A DNA stretch of 64,000 nt from Myxococcales bacterium. GTDB taxonomy: Bacteria; Myxococcota_A; Polyangia; Polyangiales; GCA-016699535. A program made the translations under genes and the position numbers. Positions 43,859-51,743 of this stretch are shown here, one piece after another. The notes beneath the pieces were generated by a model. That model saw only the letters and a list, made by a program, of their open reading frames with translations. It had not been told where the DNA came from and did no database searches. Each line of letters begins with the position of its first letter. The first letter of the stretch is position 1. The stretch is taken from positions 1,240,001 through 1,304,000 of the forward strand of contig JACKDX010000001.1 of NCBI GenBank assembly GCA_020633325.1, read 5' to 3'.

Positions 43859-44503
43859 TTAAAGTGATGCGCTGGAAAGGTTCAAGCGCCTCGGGATGCT
43901 CCAGCAATGCTGAGCGAGCCATCCATCCGAGGGCATCCAATCCCGGCACAAGACCAAGCCGTAGTTATGGTGCGGCATAAACAAGTCGATAGGCTCGCCG
44001 GAAGGGATCATGGATGTCGGCACCAATCGGTGCACGGGCCCCAGCGCAAATAAAGGGGCTTGCCGAGCCGTGAACTTCCTCTTAAGCCAGTAGTCGGACG
44101 GGTCTACTCTCGCTTGATCATCAGGTACCACCGCTACGTCTGAAGCACGAACGAAGGCATGATCCTCCATGAGAGGCAACCACTCGCTCGCGTCTCCGGC
44201 TCTCTGCACCACATGCTGCCTGGAATTTTCTTCCAGCGTCAGTCCGTCGTTTGCTATCCCAAAAAGAGCGTCGGGAGATATATGATCAGTGGAAGGTTCA
44301 ACGAGCACCCCGCGCATCTGATTCAAACTTTTTAACCGCGCGCCTTGGGCTCGCGTCACAACGACTTCGACAATCCTCGGTTTACTGCGCTGACTATCAA
44401 CATGCATGCCCGTCGCGGCCCCGCCACGGCAACTGGCCACGACGAGAACCAGCGCGCCCAAAGCACAACATCGCAAATGCCGCCAGTCACTGTAATACGC
44501 CAT
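43859..44503 (-). CDS. Predicted lipoprotein
   Basis: A 214-residue protein with a short N-terminus, a hydrophobic stretch (residues 9-24) and the lipobox VVASC (Cys25). The mature domain has alternating charged and hydrophobic segments, and mid-protein patches such as NDGLTLEENSRQHVVQRAGD and a His-rich stretch FMPHHNYGLV. The C-terminal part contains Cys residues in LVLCRDWMPSDGW and QHCWSIPRRL. I do not recognise the family. It lies between diverged direct repeats A and B and is next to a VapBC pair, which suggests it belongs to an accessory insertion. Confidence 0.6.
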   Translation of the reverse strand: MAYYSDWRHLRCCALGALVLVVASCRGGAATGMHVDSQRSKPRIVEVVVTRAQGARLKSLNQMRGVLVEPSTDHISPDALFGIANDGLTLEENSRQHVVQRAGDASEWLPLMEDHAFVRASDVAVVPDDQARVDPSDYWLKRKFTARQAPLFALGPVHRLVPTSMIPSGEPIDLFMPHHNYGLVLCRDWMPSDGWLAQHCWSIPRRLNLSSASL

Positions 44504-44634
44504 GATAACCGGCCATTATGGCAGCCAACGACTCTAGATCAAGCAGATATTTCGTCCTTCTAACCTACGCCGACGGGGCTGTGACACATGTCCGAAGAGC
44601 GATCATGCGCAAAAAAAAGCCATTCTTTACGCTG

Positions 44635-44670
44635 TTCGCTACATTTGGCTACAAGAAATTCCCGCCTCCC
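44635..44670 (+). repeat. Diverged direct repeat, copy B
   Basis: Partner of copy A (43708-43742). It begins TTCGCTACATTTGG and ends GCCTCCC. The in-frame reading AVRYIWLQEIPASLGG ends at a stop at 44694-44696, which overlaps the end of vapC on the other strand. It may be the remains of an element or a gene that was disrupted. Confidence 0.6.
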
Positions 44671-44692
44671 TAGGGGGGCAACGGTTGCAGAA

Positions 44693-45088
44693 TTAGCCTA
44701 GCAGTTCAACATGAACGTGATGCGCATTAGCGGAAAGAAGTGCCTTATCAAGCGTCAACAGGCTGGCTTCAAGCGATTCAGCAAGCGCTAGATACACGGC
44801 ATCATACACCGTGAGATTGGAAGCAAATTGAAACGCACGTTGCAACAAAGGCAAATGCGCGCAGCGGCTTATGGGAAGCAGCTCAAGATCCGCCAAAGCC
44901 TGCCGCGCGCGCGACGCGGAAATTTCGCCTCGTAGCATGAAGCGTCGCAACACTTGGCCTACTTCTACGTCCATCAAATGGGGAACATATAGCTGTGAGA
45001 TTTCGGTGCGAAGCCTCCGATGAACCAGGTCTGCGCGCGGCAACCTCAGCAACAGCTCGATGACAATGGAAGCATCCAACACGATCAC
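44693..45088 (-). CDS. vapC: VapC-type PIN-domain toxin
   Basis: A 131-residue PIN-domain ribonuclease. The four acidic metal-binding residues are Asp5 (VLDASIVIE), Glu42 (DVEVGQ), Asp96 (TVYDAVYLALAE) and Asp114 (LTLDKALL), the usual VapC set. In VapC proteins this site cleaves RNA, often tRNA or rRNA loops. It overlaps the vapB antitoxin by four bases (ATGA), so the pair is coupled. No frameshift is seen, so the toxin looks intact. Confidence 0.92.
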   Translation of the reverse strand: MIVLDASIVIELLLRLPRADLVHRRLRTEISQLYVPHLMDVEVGQVLRRFMLRGEISASRARQALADLELLPISRCAHLPLLQRAFQFASNLTVYDAVYLALAESLEASLLTLDKALLSANAHHVHVELLG

Positions 45089-45318
45089 GAAGCAGATCTT
45101 CTCTCTTCTCTGAGTGCATCGACGCCCCCTTCGGAAGGATTAACGGGTTCACGATCCTCCAGGCGCTCTAAAACTTCCGTGAGTGTAGGACGGGACGCCA
45201 AGCGCTTTGCCTCTCGCAACAGATAATCCGACAACGTCATGCCGGCCTGTGCCGCCCTAGCTTTGAGGGTGCGGTGAATATGGTCGGGCATATTGCGGAT
45301 TTGGACCATCTTGGACAT
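45085..45318 (-). CDS. vapB: VapB/FitA-type ribbon-helix-helix antitoxin
   Basis: A 77-residue protein. The N-terminal part (residues 1-45) has the FitA-like ribbon-helix-helix pattern VQIRNMPDHIHRTLKARAAQ, then AGMTLSDYLLREAKRLA. The C-terminal tail (EVLERLEDREPVNPSEGG) probably wraps the toxin. It binds DNA and represses its own operon through the palindrome 45326-45345. An alternative start is Met4. It is translated before and coupled with vapC. Confidence 0.9.
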   Translation of the reverse strand: MSKMVQIRNMPDHIHRTLKARAAQAGMTLSDYLLREAKRLASRPTLTEVLERLEDREPVNPSEGGVDALREERRSAS

Positions 45319-45325
45319 GCGATTA

Positions 45326-45345
45326 TGATAAACACATGTGTATCA
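45326..45345. promoter_or_regulatory. Palindromic operator upstream of vapB
   Basis: ACACATGTGT (45332-45341) is a perfect palindrome, flanked by TGAT (45326-45329) and ATCA (45342-45345). It begins eight bases upstream of the vapB ATG. On the vapB strand, CATAAT lies just before the ATG, which fits a -10 element and a very short or leaderless transcript. This location and symmetry suit autoregulation by VapB. Confidence 0.55.
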
Positions 45346-45461
45346 CATGTCAACCGGTACTCGTCGACTACAACTCAAGATCGCCGCGAGCAAATCGAGG
45401 AAGGGGTGTGACTGGCCGAAAGGGGTGTACAGGATGGCTGCTGTTACCTAGATACAGAAAT

Positions 45462-45939
45462 ATGCCGACATTGGCACTATGTGTCAGTCATGGGACTCGC
45501 TGCCGCATGCTCCAGACCCAACTTGGATGGCACAGCCCTAGCAAGCAACGGTTTGGCTATGGGAACGGTGAGCCTGGCCACTGCTTACCTTCGGCTTGAT
45601 TCCAGAACAGGGGCGGCTTGTGCCTGCAATACCCGAATCTTTGCGGATGAAGGGGGAACAGACATCGAGGTTCACACGCTGTTCCCCACATTTACCCCGA
45701 AGGCCATGCTAGAGCAGCTTGCGTCTGTTTTTCCGCTTAAGAAGATTTCGCCATGGCTCCCTCACGTTCACATTATTCCTCGATGGCATGCTCGCCAAGT
45801 TTGTCACGGCACTCCAGCATTGCACGATGCCCCGTTTGCGGTTATCCGCTGTGCATGCCCGCCATTCGTGCGTGAGCTAGGATGGGGCGGCGGAGGATCG
45901 AGCGGGGCCCTTTATGGGAACGGTTGTCACCAGCTCTAG
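45462..45939 (+). pseudogene. Frameshifted lipoprotein gene
   Basis: The ATG at 45462 opens MPTLALCVS in one frame. The next bases continue, only after a shift near 45487, as VMGLAAACSRPNLDG in the frame that runs to the stop at 45937-45939. Joined, these give a normal lipoprotein signal, with the lipidated Cys in AAAC. The rest of about 145 residues reads like protein (LATAYLRLDSRTGAACACNT, then VHTLFPTFTPKAMLEQLASV and KISPWLPHVHIIPRW). The break could be a true mutation or a base-call error. No family is recognised. It faces away from vapB. Confidence 0.5.
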
Positions 45940-46050
45940 ACTGCGGATGCTGTGAATTTGCGGCTGCCGGCGGCCTTCGGACGGATGGCACAACAATTGC
46001 TTAATAATGGCGCGGATCAAGGAATATGAACCAAAGGAGTGAGTGTTCCC

Positions 46051-47121
46051 ATGCTTCGATTACAGCGACCGTTTTGGCTTTTGGGGGTTTGTATTGGGGT
46101 AGCCGGGTATGGCTGCGCCCCGGAGGGGGTTCTCGACACTGAAGGCGCCCGGGACGCCAACGTCTCCAACGTCTCTTCCGTGTCCGAGGAGACCATGGCC
46201 GCGTGGCGGACTTCGTGCGAGGTGGTGCGTGAAAGTTTGTGCACACACATTGCAGACGACCTGATCATGGATCAAATTTCCGCAAGCTGCGCGGTGGACC
46301 GGGATCCTGAGTCATACTGCGCGGGCTCAGGACCGGGCGGGGCGGCCCTTAATTACTATCTCGATACTCGCACCATGGACGGCCTCGAGCTTTCCGAAGT
46401 GGCCATGCTTGGCACGATCATCGAAGCGCTCGAGCTACCTGTGGAGGATCCTGTGGGCGCCCCGCCGGGCATGGCCGACAAGATGGAAACGCTCAAGGAC
46501 AACCTACGTGAGCGGCTGGCGACCTCAGATGCTGAAGACCGACGCCAAGATGCGCATTGGCTTTTAATGGGAAGCTCTAAAGGATCATGCACCCATAAAG
46601 ATATCGAACACTGCCTAGACTGGTGCATAGAACAATGCGCAAGGAAGGCAAGAACTGATATCCAATGCGTACGGCAGTGTTTCGCCGACCAGGTACCCAC
46701 ACACACCTGGCAACAGCTAGGCGCTCGTCAGGTTAACACAGTAGGCAAGAATTGGGAAGACGAAATAGAAAAGGAGCTAAGGGAGCGCGAAAAGAGCCTC
46801 AAGAAGTTCGTACTAGTTGATCGGCCCAACGGCGGCGCAGCGCCGGTGGCGCAATGGGCTTCTACCGAAGCCGCTGAGGCCTTTACGCTTCTTCGGGGAG
46901 TTCAGGTGCCTTACAATGTGGATGGCCATAAGGTCATGATTCTTGTCACGTGGTCCGCGGCGGCTGCCATTGTCATGTATGCGGGTTACGAGGCAGCCTT
47001 GTTTGCTTCGCCGCTACGGTGGATGAGCGCGCTCTACTATCTGTTCTTGATGCCGCAAGAGCCGGACCAGCCGCTCTTTGCGTTCAGAAGCGACCTTCGC
47101 GAAATAATCGCCGAAATGTGA
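46051..47121 (+). CDS. Predicted lipoprotein, Cys-rich
   Basis: A protein of about 356 residues starting MLRLQRPFWLLGVCIGVAGY, with a probable lipidation Cys in YGCAPEG. The mature part has a helical region rich in acidic residues (SVSEETMAAWRTSCEVVRES), a Cys-rich block (CTHKDIEHCLDWCIEQCARK, then IQCVRQCFADQVP) and a C-terminal hydrophobic segment, VTWSAAAAIVMYAGYEAALF, that could be a membrane anchor. A GTG start four codons upstream is possible, but the ATG gives the better signal. No family is recognised. It is convergent with the next lipoprotein gene, five bases apart. Confidence 0.6.
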   Translation: MLRLQRPFWLLGVCIGVAGYGCAPEGVLDTEGARDANVSNVSSVSEETMAAWRTSCEVVRESLCTHIADDLIMDQISASCAVDRDPESYCAGSGPGGAALNYYLDTRTMDGLELSEVAMLGTIIEALELPVEDPVGAPPGMADKMETLKDNLRERLATSDAEDRRQDAHWLLMGSSKGSCTHKDIEHCLDWCIEQCARKARTDIQCVRQCFADQVPTHTWQQLGARQVNTVGKNWEDEIEKELREREKSLKKFVLVDRPNGGAAPVAQWASTEAAEAFTLLRGVQVPYNVDGHKVMILVTWSAAAAIVMYAGYEAALFASPLRWMSALYYLFLMPQEPDQPLFAFRSDLREIIAEM

Positions 47122-47126
47122 TGCGG

Positions 47127-47573
47127 CTAGTTTGAGCAGGGAGAAAAAACCCTGAGAGGTCCGGCGGATTTGGTACGGGGAACGGTGTAGAAGGGCTTTG
47201 AGGGGCATTCATTGAGCTGTCCGCAGAAATAGAAGTGGGAGCCCGGGAGCAGCACCAGATCTTGCCAGCGGCCTTTGTCTATCCAGGTGTCGTACGCTGT
47301 ATTGCCTAAGGGGTCTTTGACCAGAATGTGGTAACCGTAGGCGCAATGCGATTCCAGCCGCACATTGAGGGTGCCCTGGCCCTTGGCTTGCGCGATCACA
47401 TGGCTGTTGCTGGCCTTGGGGGCGAACCCCTCCGCCTGTTCATGACCCGCGATGGAGTCCCAGTCCGAGAGATCCATACCGGAGCTGTCTGTGTAACTGG
47501 GGCGCGGCTTGGGATCGGCGCCGCCGCACGCCGCAAGGACGAAAAAAGCGAGCGTGAGGATCAGACCGCGCAT
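47127..47573 (-). CDS. Small predicted lipoprotein
   Basis: A 148-residue protein starting MRGLILTLAFFVLAACGGAD with a clear lipobox (LAAC, Cys16). The mature domain is beta-rich with three Cys-containing turns (LESHCAYGYHILVKDPLG, YFCGQLNECPSKPFYTVP), which suggests a small disulfide-stabilised fold. I do not recognise the family. A 17-codon upstream extension is unlikely because it would precede the signal. It sits 68 bases downstream of another lipoprotein gene on the same strand. Confidence 0.65.
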   Translation of the reverse strand: MRGLILTLAFFVLAACGGADPKPRPSYTDSSGMDLSDWDSIAGHEQAEGFAPKASNSHVIAQAKGQGTLNVRLESHCAYGYHILVKDPLGNTAYDTWIDKGRWQDLVLLPGSHFYFCGQLNECPSKPFYTVPRTKSAGPLRVFSPCSN

Positions 47574-47641
47574 GGCGCGAAAAGCTAACAGAGCCGTGTC
47601 CGTTTGCAAATATCCTTGCCGCACCGCTCAGCGCCCCTTGG

Positions 47642-48502
47642 CTAGGGGCAGGACTTCGATACTTCGATGCTGCGGGTGGTGTCGTTGAAGGGACCAGGCA
47701 CCTGTGCGTTGTCCTTGTCGCGCAGCACCAGGCGTATCTCGTGCTTACCCGTGCCCATATTGTCGATGTAGTGTGGCGCCCATTCGGTGATTACCCCAGT
47801 GTGCTTCCCATCGATTGTGTATGCTACTTTATATCCGTCGGCTGAAAGTGAAGGCACGTTGGTAACGTAAAAGTCGAGCAGCACGGGTTTGCCCTCCGGG
47901 TTACAGCCCTTCGGTCGGCTGTAGGTGAGCAGGGGTGCCTTGCCGTCGAAGTCTTCGAGGTCGGTTTTTGTCTTCAGATGAAACACCGTCCATGCAAAGG
48001 GACTCCCTTGCTTGACCGACTCGTGGTGGCCCCGGCTGGGAAACGCCCGTAGCGTATGGCTGCCTTCTGAGAGTGATTCTCCAAGTTCTTTTTGCATGAG
48101 TGCCTCGAGGTCCAAGGGCTGCGAGACGTCACGGATGGCGATGTAAGGCAGGTTATCGACGATGAGATGCACATGGTTTCCCGTAGGTGAAAGTTCCCAC
48201 CCTGTCAGCGCAAGCCGCACCATGACTTTCTTATCGCGAATCGTGGCGTTGAGCTTGGGCGTGGTGATGCGGAGCTTCGGCGTTTCTCCCTCGATAGGCG
48301 TGCGCTTTTCGGCTCTCACAGCAATCGCTGGGGCTGACTTGCGAGAGCGCTCGTGAGAGCCATCTGGCGTTGTCTCGAGTCCGGCCGTTTGGGAGGGCTC
48401 AAGCGGCGGATACTCGGGCGGTGGGTTGTCGCTTTTTGCGCACTGAGCGAGTGCCAGTGCCGCCAGAGAGAGCACGATGATTTGCGTTCGCGACCCGTTC
48501 AT
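47642..48502 (-). CDS. Predicted lipoprotein with beta domain
   Basis: A 286-residue protein. A hydrophobic signal (residues 8-20) ends ALAQC, with Gln before the Cys, which is atypical for a lipobox. A Pro-rich linker is followed by a beta-rich region (about 75-285), with motifs such as LALTGWELSPTGNHVHLIVD and PLDLEALMQKELGESLSEGS, then HTLRAFPSRGHHESVKQGSP, and at the end GTGKHEIRLVLRDKDNAQVP. The pattern of His, Asn and Leu at NHVHLIVDNLPY resembles DUF4399-like proteins, but the match is not certain. It is followed on the same strand by the small lipoprotein gene. Confidence 0.65.
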   Translation of the reverse strand: MNGSRTQIIVLSLAALALAQCAKSDNPPPEYPPLEPSQTAGLETTPDGSHERSRKSAPAIAVRAEKRTPIEGETPKLRITTPKLNATIRDKKVMVRLALTGWELSPTGNHVHLIVDNLPYIAIRDVSQPLDLEALMQKELGESLSEGSHTLRAFPSRGHHESVKQGSPFAWTVFHLKTKTDLEDFDGKAPLLTYSRPKGCNPEGKPVLLDFYVTNVPSLSADGYKVAYTIDGKHTGVITEWAPHYIDNMGTGKHEIRLVLRDKDNAQVPGPFNDTTRSIEVSKSCP

Positions 48503-48572
48503 AATCCACCTCCTTTGTTCCCGTTCAGTTGTATCGGGCTTGGCTAAAGAATCAAGGGGGGCATTCTGCTAT

Positions 48573-48911
48573 TTAAGCATCGTCGGGAGGATCAAATGCT
48601 TTTTCGGGAAGGATCAAGCGCTCGACGAGATGACCCGCCTCGATGGCATCCAAAATCTCTTCGACATCGTTTGGGGTTACGTGTCCATAAAACATGTGCT
48701 CTGGCATGATTGCAATGGCGGGTCCGGCCCAGCACAAATCCAGGCAGCTTGATGCGCATACCCTCACGCTGTCGAGTAGCCCCCGCTTGGCGATGCCTTT
48801 TTTGAGTGCCTCGCGAATCTCCGAGCTCTTTTTTTCGGCGCAACATCCCTTTGGGTGCTGGGCGGGCCTTTCATTTTCGCATACCCAGAGATACTGTTGG
48901 CGCTTTGGCAT
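48573..48911 (-). CDS. Thioredoxin-like [2Fe-2S] ferredoxin
   Basis: A 112-residue protein of the (2Fe-2S) thioredoxin-like ferredoxin family. The four cluster ligands are probably in CENERPAQHPKGCC and CASSCLDLCWAG. The thioredoxin-like fold is supported by the segments VCENERP and YGHVTPNDVEEILDA. It transfers electrons, and the partner enzyme is unknown. It is divergent from glnB-glnA, with about 60 bases between the ATGs. Confidence 0.87.
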   Translation of the reverse strand: MPKRQQYLWVCENERPAQHPKGCCAEKKSSEIREALKKGIAKRGLLDSVRVCASSCLDLCWAGPAIAIMPEHMFYGHVTPNDVEEILDAIEAGHLVERLILPEKAFDPPDDA

Positions 48912-48969
48912 GCTGCGAGGCTAGCTAAGAAATGCGATGAGAGCATCGCTCGAGTGTGGAGGGGGCATC

Positions 48970-49308
48970 ATGAAACGGATCGAAGCTATCATCAAGCCTT
49001 TCAAACTGGATGAGGTCAAGGAGGCGCTCTCGGAGGTGGGCGTTGAAGGCATGACAGTGACCGAAGTCAAAGGGTTTGGCCGGACAGGCGGCAAAAAGGA
49101 AGTGTACCGCGGATCGGCTTATGTTGTGGATTTTGTGCCTAAAATCAAGCTGGAGATTGTGGTCCCAGATGCGATAGTGCCGCAGGTGCTGGAGACAATC
49201 GAGGCAACTGCTAAAACGGGGCGCGTCGGAGACGGCAAGGTGTTTGTGTCACCCGTCGAGGAGGCGGTGCGCATCCGAACCGGAGAGCGGGGAGAAGACG
49301 CCATCTGA
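48970..49308 (+). CDS. glnB: Nitrogen regulatory protein P-II
   Basis: A 112-residue P-II protein, the trimeric sensor of 2-oxoglutarate, ATP/ADP and glutamine status. The start is the ATG at 48970 with GTGGAGGGGG upstream. The T-loop contains Tyr51 (GSAYVVDF), the residue uridylylated by GlnD in E. coli. The VPKIKLEIVVPDA, TGRVGDGKVFVSPVEEAVRI segments fit ATP binding. It is 74 bases upstream of glnA on the same strand, the common glnB-glnA unit. Confidence 0.95.
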   Translation: MKRIEAIIKPFKLDEVKEALSEVGVEGMTVTEVKGFGRTGGKKEVYRGSAYVVDFVPKIKLEIVVPDAIVPQVLETIEATAKTGRVGDGKVFVSPVEEAVRIRTGERGEDAI

Positions 49309-49382
49309 GATTCGTTCCACGCAATGTGGGATTTTACTTTCTGGAAACACTTTGGAAACATAAGTTGGATATCATGCGCCGC

Positions 49383-50810
49383 ATGACGAAAGAAACGCTC
49401 TCTCCCAAACAGGTTATCGAGTTCGCGCGCAAAAATAAGGCCGTGATGGCGGACCTCCGCTTCATAGACATGCCGGGAATCTGGCAGCACACAAGCGTGC
49501 CGATAGAGCGCATCACGGAGTCCTGCTTCGATGAAGGCTTTGGATTTGATGGTTCGTCCATTCGCGGCTATCAGCCCATCAACGCTTCGGACATGCTAAT
49601 CATACCTGACGCTGCGACCGCCGTGATGGATCCCTTTACGGCGCATCCCACGCTCGTGCTCACCTGTGACATCCATCATCCCGTGACCAAGGAGCCGTAT
49701 GCGCGCGATCCCAGGTACATTGCGCGCAAAGCGGAGGCCTATCTCAAGCAGACCGGCTTGGCCGATACGGTGTACGTGGGTCCCGAGGCAGAGTTCTTCA
49801 TTTTTGATGATGTAAGGTTTGATCAAACGGCAAACGAAGGCTTCTATCGCGTCGATTCTAACGAGGCGATCTGGAACTCGGGACGTGCCGAGGGCCCCAA
49901 TCTTGGTTACAAGCTGCGCTACAAGGCAGGGTATTTCCCCGTTGCGCCTTCAGACACTCTCATGGATTTGCGCACGGAGATGGTGACTAAGCTTCAAGCT
50001 GTCGGGATGACGGTGGAGGTGAGCCATCATGAGGTGGCAACGGCGGGACAATGCGAGATTGACATTGAGTATCAGCCATTGTTGTCGATGGCGGATTCGT
50101 TGATGTGGTTTAAGTATGTGGTGAAAAACACCGCGCGGCAGGCTGGCAAAACAGCGACGTTCATGCCCAAGCCAGTGTTTGGCGACAATGGCAGCGGCAT
50201 GCATTGCCACCAGTCGCTCTGGAAGAATGGCAAACCGTTGTTCTCGGGGGATGGCTACGCGGGGCTCAGTGAGATGGCGCTTCACTATATTGGCGGCGTT
50301 CTCGCACATGCGCCTGCGCTTTGTGCGCTCACCAACCCCACCACGAGTAGTTACAGAAGGCTGGTGCCCGGATACGAAGCCCCGGTCAATTTGGCGTACA
50401 GTTCTGCGAACCGGTCTGCGGCGATTAGGATTCCCACCTATTCGCCTTCACCGAAAGCGCGTCGAATCGAGGCGCGTTTTCCGGATGCTTCCGGAAACCC
50501 CTATCTTGCGTTTAGCGCGTTGATGATGGCGGGACTCGATGGCGTGCAACGCCGGCTTGATCCCGGCGGGCCTCTCGATAAGGATATTTATGCATTGAGC
50601 CCGGAGGCTCTCAAGGATGTGCCCAAAGTGCCTGGGACCTTGGAGGCAAGTCTGGATGCCCTTGAACGCGACTACGAGTTCTTGCTTAAGGGAGATGTTT
50701 TTACGAAAGACGTCTTAGATGAGTGGGTCTGCTTCAAGCGGACGAACGAAGTCGATCCCATGCGACTTCGCCCTACACCCTACGAATTCGCCCTTTACTA
50801 CGACGTTTAA
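49383..50810 (+). CDS. glnA: Glutamine synthetase type I
   Basis: A protein of about 475 residues that makes glutamine from glutamate, ammonia and ATP. Recognisable blocks: GFDGSSIRGYQPINASDMLI, YVGPEAEFFIFDDVRF, NGSGMHCHQSLWKNGKPLFS, APALCALTNPTTSSYRRLVP and SANRSAAIRIPTY. A Tyr at about 403, in DKDIYALSP, is at the adenylylation site used by GlnE. The ATG at 49383 is chosen because the family sequence starts TKETLSPKQVIEFARKN. A terminator hairpin follows the stop. Confidence 0.96.
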   Translation: MTKETLSPKQVIEFARKNKAVMADLRFIDMPGIWQHTSVPIERITESCFDEGFGFDGSSIRGYQPINASDMLIIPDAATAVMDPFTAHPTLVLTCDIHHPVTKEPYARDPRYIARKAEAYLKQTGLADTVYVGPEAEFFIFDDVRFDQTANEGFYRVDSNEAIWNSGRAEGPNLGYKLRYKAGYFPVAPSDTLMDLRTEMVTKLQAVGMTVEVSHHEVATAGQCEIDIEYQPLLSMADSLMWFKYVVKNTARQAGKTATFMPKPVFGDNGSGMHCHQSLWKNGKPLFSGDGYAGLSEMALHYIGGVLAHAPALCALTNPTTSSYRRLVPGYEAPVNLAYSSANRSAAIRIPTYSPSPKARRIEARFPDASGNPYLAFSALMMAGLDGVQRRLDPGGPLDKDIYALSPEALKDVPKVPGTLEASLDALERDYEFLLKGDVFTKDVLDEWVCFKRTNEVDPMRLRPTPYEFALYYDV

Positions 50811-50822
50811 CGCGCAGGCCGT

Positions 50823-50841
50823 CCGCCAATTGCGGTTTTTT
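50823..50841 (+). terminator. Possible terminator after glnA
   Basis: CCGC (50823-50826), a CAATT loop and GCGG (50832-50835) make a 4-bp GC-rich stem, followed by six T (50836-50841). It is 12 bases after the glnA stop and before psd. The stem is short, so it may be leaky. Confidence 0.55.
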
Positions 50842-50912
50842 GCTGATTTCCGCTCTTGGTTTAATTCCCGCGTGTTTGACTGTTTGGTATCGCGTCGGCT
50901 ACCTTTAATTCA

Positions 50913-51743
50913 ATGAATTCCCTCGGCGCTCTGTTTAGCCGTGTTCCGCAAGCGACCCTTGGTCGACTGGCGGCGCGCTTATCGGAGCAAAGGCTCCATC
51001 CCAAGGTTCTGGTGCCAGTGGTGCAAGCGTACAGCACTCTCTGCGGCGTGGATCTTGCCGAAGCCCATGTACCCGAAGGCGGATACACATCGTTTGACCA
51101 GTTTTTTACGCGTCGACTGAAAGAGGGGCTGCGCGCCGTTGATGCTGATCTTGAGACCCTCGTGTCGCCAGCAGATGGTCGCCTGGAGGCGACCGGTCAG
51201 GTGGATGCTTCGGGGTCATTCCATATCAAGGGCAGTGAATATACGTTGCCGGAGCTCTTGGGATCACGGGATCGAGCCGAGGCGCTTTATGGCGGCCAGT
51301 TTGCGGTGATCTATCTCCATCCTCGAGACTATCATCGCGTGCATGCTCCGGCAGACTGTCAGGTAACGGATTGGAAGCACATCAGCGGAGAGCGATTTCC
51401 GGTCAACGGGCTCGGCGTGCGTTTTGTGCCGAGGCTGTTTGCGCGCAACGAGCGAGTCGTCGTGAATGCGCGCTCGGCACGCTGGAAAGACGTTGCTGTC
51501 GTCATGGTGGGGGCTCTCGGGGTAGGACGGATTGAACTTGCCTTTGCGGACGTTGCACTGGGAAGCGCAGTGTACGATAAAGAGGGTCCCAGGCTGAATC
51601 GTGGCGATGAGCTTGGCATGTTTCACATGGGGTCGACCGTGATCTATCTCACAGCGGCTCAGGCTCATTTTGAGCCGCTTGTGGCCACGGGTGAGCGTGT
51701 GCGCATGGGGCAGGCAGTGGCGCGAGTGAGGGACGGCACATGA
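50913..51743 (+). CDS. psd: Phosphatidylserine decarboxylase
   Basis: A 276-residue proenzyme that makes phosphatidylethanolamine. The autocatalytic LGST-type motif is MGST at residues 239-242. Cleavage before Ser241 would give the pyruvoyl group. Other family features: LVSPADGRLEATGQVDASGS, AVIYLHPRDYHRVHAPADCQ and YTLPELLG. It is a short-form enzyme acting at the membrane. Its stop overlaps the ATG of the methyltransferase gene by four bases (ATGA), so the two are coupled. Confidence 0.93.
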   Translation: MNSLGALFSRVPQATLGRLAARLSEQRLHPKVLVPVVQAYSTLCGVDLAEAHVPEGGYTSFDQFFTRRLKEGLRAVDADLETLVSPADGRLEATGQVDASGSFHIKGSEYTLPELLGSRDRAEALYGGQFAVIYLHPRDYHRVHAPADCQVTDWKHISGERFPVNGLGVRFVPRLFARNERVVVNARSARWKDVAVVMVGALGVGRIELAFADVALGSAVYDKEGPRLNRGDELGMFHMGSTVIYLTAAQAHFEPLVATGERVRMGQAVARVRDGT

